The notes under the pieces: generated by a model | The model's input: the letters and a program-made list of their open reading frames with translations, nothing else | What the model was told of the DNA's origin: nothing | Databases searched by the model: none | Shown: positions 62,308 through 64,000 of the stretch, in pieces | Layout: each line of letters opens with the position of its first letter | Position numbering within the stretch: position 1 is the stretch's first letter | Position numbers and translations under genes: made by a program | Source: JALSRK01 sp964461995 | GTDB lineage: Bacteria > Acidobacteriota > Terriglobia > Bryobacterales > Bryobacteraceae | Direction of reading: 5' to 3' | Assembly: GCA_964461995.1 (NCBI GenBank) | Contig: CAYWXL010000011.1 | Span: 30,112-94,111, forward strand | DNA: 64,000 bases

Positions 62308-63870
62308 CTATCGAAGCTCTCCCGCGACGTAAGAAGGACGCCACTCGACTCTCGCTCCGCCTGGTCCCCGAACCGGCACCGGCCGGGCCACCCGGAACGC
62401 CACCGGATCGCCGGACTTGAGGGTCTGCTGAATGGCTTTCACGTCCTCGACCGAGGTGACCGGCTTGCGATTGATCGAAAGGATGACGTCATTCTCCCGC
62501 AGTCCGATGTCGTCGGCCATAGAACCGATCTCGACCCGGGTGATCATGACGCCGCCTTCGGCGTCCAGGTTCATCTCATCCAGCTCCCGGGGCGTCAGGT
62601 TGCGGACGTAAATGCCGAACTTGGCGCCGGAAGTGGTGTCCTCTTCCTCGGGCTGCATCTTCCGCTGGTAATGGGAGAAGCGCGGATCGTCCGCCCACAC
62701 TTCCATCCGGTCCCCGACCACCACGCGGAAATCCATTTTCTTCCCGCCGCGGTCCACGGTGATCGTGACTTCCTCGCCGACCGGCGTATCCGCGACTCTG
62801 GCCACCAGGTCGTCGCCGTTGCGGATAGGGACGCCGTTCATCGCGATGATCACATCCTCGGGCTTAATGCCCGCCTTGTCCGCGGGCCCTCCCTTCTGCA
62901 CCGTGGTGATCAACACGCCGTGGTCCAGGCCGAGGGCGGGAAGCAGATAAGGATCATCCTCGCGGCCGAAGCTGACGCCGATCGATCCGCGGGTCACCCG
63001 TCCGTTTTTGATGATCTGGTTGTAGACTTTCACCGCCATGTTCACCGGGAGGGCGAAGCCGACGCCCTGGTAGCCGCCGTTATTGGTGGCGATCATGGTG
63101 TTCACGCCGATTACCTCGCCGCGGATGTTTACCAGCGGCCCGCCGCTGTTGCCGCGGTTGATGGCGGCGTCGGTCTGGATGAATCGCTGGAACTGCTGGG
63201 TGCCGATGTCGCGCCCCTTAGCGCTCACGATGCCGACTGTCACGGTAGATTCGAGCCCGAAGGGCGAACCGATCGCAATGGCCCAGTCACCGACTTGCAC
63301 CGCGTCCGAGTTGCCGATTTTCACCGTGGGCAAGGAATGATCCGCATTGATCTTGATCACCGCCAGGTCTGTCTCCACGTCGAAGCCGATCAGCTTTGCC
63401 TTGTACGTGGTGGGGTCGTCCATCAGCTTCACTTTGATCACGTCGGCGTCTTCGATGACGTGGTAGTTCGTGATGATATAGCCTTTGGGATCCACCAGGA
63501 AGCCGCTACCGGTGGCCGACCGCCGGAACATCCGCGGCGATGGCCGCTCGAAGAACCGGCGGAACAGGTCGAGCTCGTCATCCCGTTCCCCGTGCCCCGG
63601 GCGCTGCGAGATCTCTTCGGGGTCAGGCTTGTACTCGACGGTGATGTTTACCACCGCCGGTTCCAGTTCCTGGGCGAGCCGCGTAAACTCGTTCTGGAGC
63701 TTGACGGCATCCGGGATCCGGAGCGGCTTTGCGTCGGCCGCCTTACTCGCCCGGTCCGCCTGGACGCCGGTGTCGAGAAGCGTGCCGATGAGCACGCCGG
63801 CGGAAAGCGTGACCAGCACAAGACCGAACGGAAGCAGCCTTCGCGCTGTCAACTTGCGGATTGTAGGCAT
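62308..63870 (-). CDS. HtrA/DegP-family periplasmic serine protease
   Basis: 520 aa with an N-terminal membrane anchor or signal (FGLVLVTLSAGVLIGTLLD). Trypsin-like catalytic triad: His137 (TNYHVIED), Asp168 (ETDLAVIK), Ser242 (NRGNSGGPLVN). Two PDZ domains follow, about 287-375 (LPALGLDHGVLITTVQKGGPADKAGIKPEDVIIAMNG) and 410-500 (VMITRVEIGSMADDIGLRENDVILSIN). It degrades or refolds damaged envelope proteins. An AGGGGAGG ribosome-binding site precedes the ATG, and a TATAAT lies near 63915-63910 on the minus strand. Confidence 0.95.
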   Translation of the reverse strand: MPTIRKLTARRLLPFGLVLVTLSAGVLIGTLLDTGVQADRASKAADAKPLRIPDAVKLQNEFTRLAQELEPAVVNITVEYKPDPEEISQRPGHGERDDELDLFRRFFERPSPRMFRRSATGSGFLVDPKGYIITNYHVIEDADVIKVKLMDDPTTYKAKLIGFDVETDLAVIKINADHSLPTVKIGNSDAVQVGDWAIAIGSPFGLESTVTVGIVSAKGRDIGTQQFQRFIQTDAAINRGNSGGPLVNIRGEVIGVNTMIATNNGGYQGVGFALPVNMAVKVYNQIIKNGRVTRGSIGVSFGREDDPYLLPALGLDHGVLITTVQKGGPADKAGIKPEDVIIAMNGVPIRNGDDLVARVADTPVGEEVTITVDRGGKKMDFRVVVGDRMEVWADDPRFSHYQRKMQPEEEDTTSGAKFGIYVRNLTPRELDEMNLDAEGGVMITRVEIGSMADDIGLRENDVILSINRKPVTSVEDVKAIQQTLKSGDPVAFRVARPVPVRGPGGARVEWRPSYVAGELR

Positions 63871-63909
63871 GACGCTGATGGCCTCCCCTGGGGCGGTAGA
63901 CTTCTTTCA

Positions 63910-63915
63910 TTATAA
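63910..63915 (-). promoter_or_regulatory. Possible -10 box of the htrA-like gene
   Basis: TATAAT on the minus strand about 40 bases before the ATG. No convincing -35 is 17 bases upstream, so an alternative sigma factor or activator may be used. Confidence 0.4.
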
Positions 63916-63946
63916 TCGTGCGCGCGGGGGCCGAGCTTGAGATTCT

Positions 63947-64000
63947 TCAGCCGTGCGCGACGACCTTAGGCTTCAACTCCACGAGCAAGATCCCCGCCAA
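63947..64000 (-). CDS. Possible C-terminal fragment of a gene cut by the window edge
   Basis: The minus strand reads LAGILLVELKPKVVAHG and then TGA at 63949-63947. The frame runs off the window, so only 17 residues are visible; the family cannot be named. Confidence 0.3.
   Translation of the reverse strand: MAGILLVELKPKVVAHG

Noticed and set aside
61918..63915. Plus-strand frame of 665 residues
   Set aside because: It is antisense to the HtrA and peptidoglycan-binding genes, both of which carry clear domains.

Overview
The window is one GC-rich (roughly 65% G+C by eye), densely packed 64 kb stretch of a bacterial chromosome or metagenome scaffold. The gene set points to Acidobacteriota, probably near Bryobacterales/Solibacteres: a VWFA-related acidobacterial domain protein, a GWxTD-domain protein, a carboxypeptidase-regulatory-like outer-membrane barrel, a CRTAC1/ASPIC-UnbV FG-GAP protein, PEGA and PilZ proteins, a Tat-exported sulfatase and many Sec or lipoprotein signals. 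The assignment is inferred from gene content only. I found no tRNA, rRNA, CRISPR array, transposase, phage gene or replication origin.

Layout. 1-6.6 kb: two tandem GH20-like glycosidases (the first cut by the window edge) and a secreted Kelch protein. 6.6-8.3 kb (minus): a hotdog thioesterase, a cytochrome c peroxidase lacking its first haem domain, and a DUF134 regulator. 8.5-13.8 kb: GWxTD protein, outer-membrane barrel protein and a CRTAC1-like propeller. 13.9-18 kb: ileS-lspA-lgt, linking isoleucyl-tRNA synthesis to lipoprotein processing. 18.2-21.1 kb: two TadE-like proteins and a TadG-like VWA protein. 21.6-27 kb: acnA, an S24 (LexA-fold) peptidase without a DNA-binding domain, a VWFA protein and an exported nitroreductase. 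27.3-31.7 kb: RND efflux adaptor and pump. 31.7-37.3 kb: SpoIIE phosphatase, PEGA protein, PilZ-J-domain fusion, bicupin lipoprotein, CNNM/CBS transporter. 37.4-45 kb: double alpha/beta hydrolase, potassium-channel-like protein, large secreted protein of unknown function, lipoprotein, molybdopterin oxidoreductase interrupted by a scaffold gap. 45.3-50.6 kb: hsp20 with a clear promoter and terminator, AI-2E-type permease, efp, CPBP protease, GAF protein and a Ycf48-like propeller. 50.6-51.6 kb: no credible gene but a dense run of hairpins, my best candidate for an undescribed large structured RNA. 51.6-64 kb: PilZ protein, two coupled PPK2 genes resembling a split polyphosphate:AMP phosphotransferase, a secreted catabolic block (sulfatase, DUF3604/PHP, PhoD-like phosphatase, FAD oxidoreductase), alanine dehydrogenase, peptidoglycan-binding protein and an HtrA protease.

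Taken together, the genes suggest a diderm heterotroph investing in extracellular polymer breakdown (GH20, sulfatase, phosphatase, esterase), lipoprotein export, envelope stress control (HtrA, Hsp20, SpoIIE, RND) and polyphosphate-linked nucleotide metabolism. Translational coupling (ATGA, TTGA or TGATG overlaps) is common. One assembly problem is visible: a 100-N gap at 43.2 kb flanked by an exact 55-bp duplication. Removing it restores a single open reading frame.
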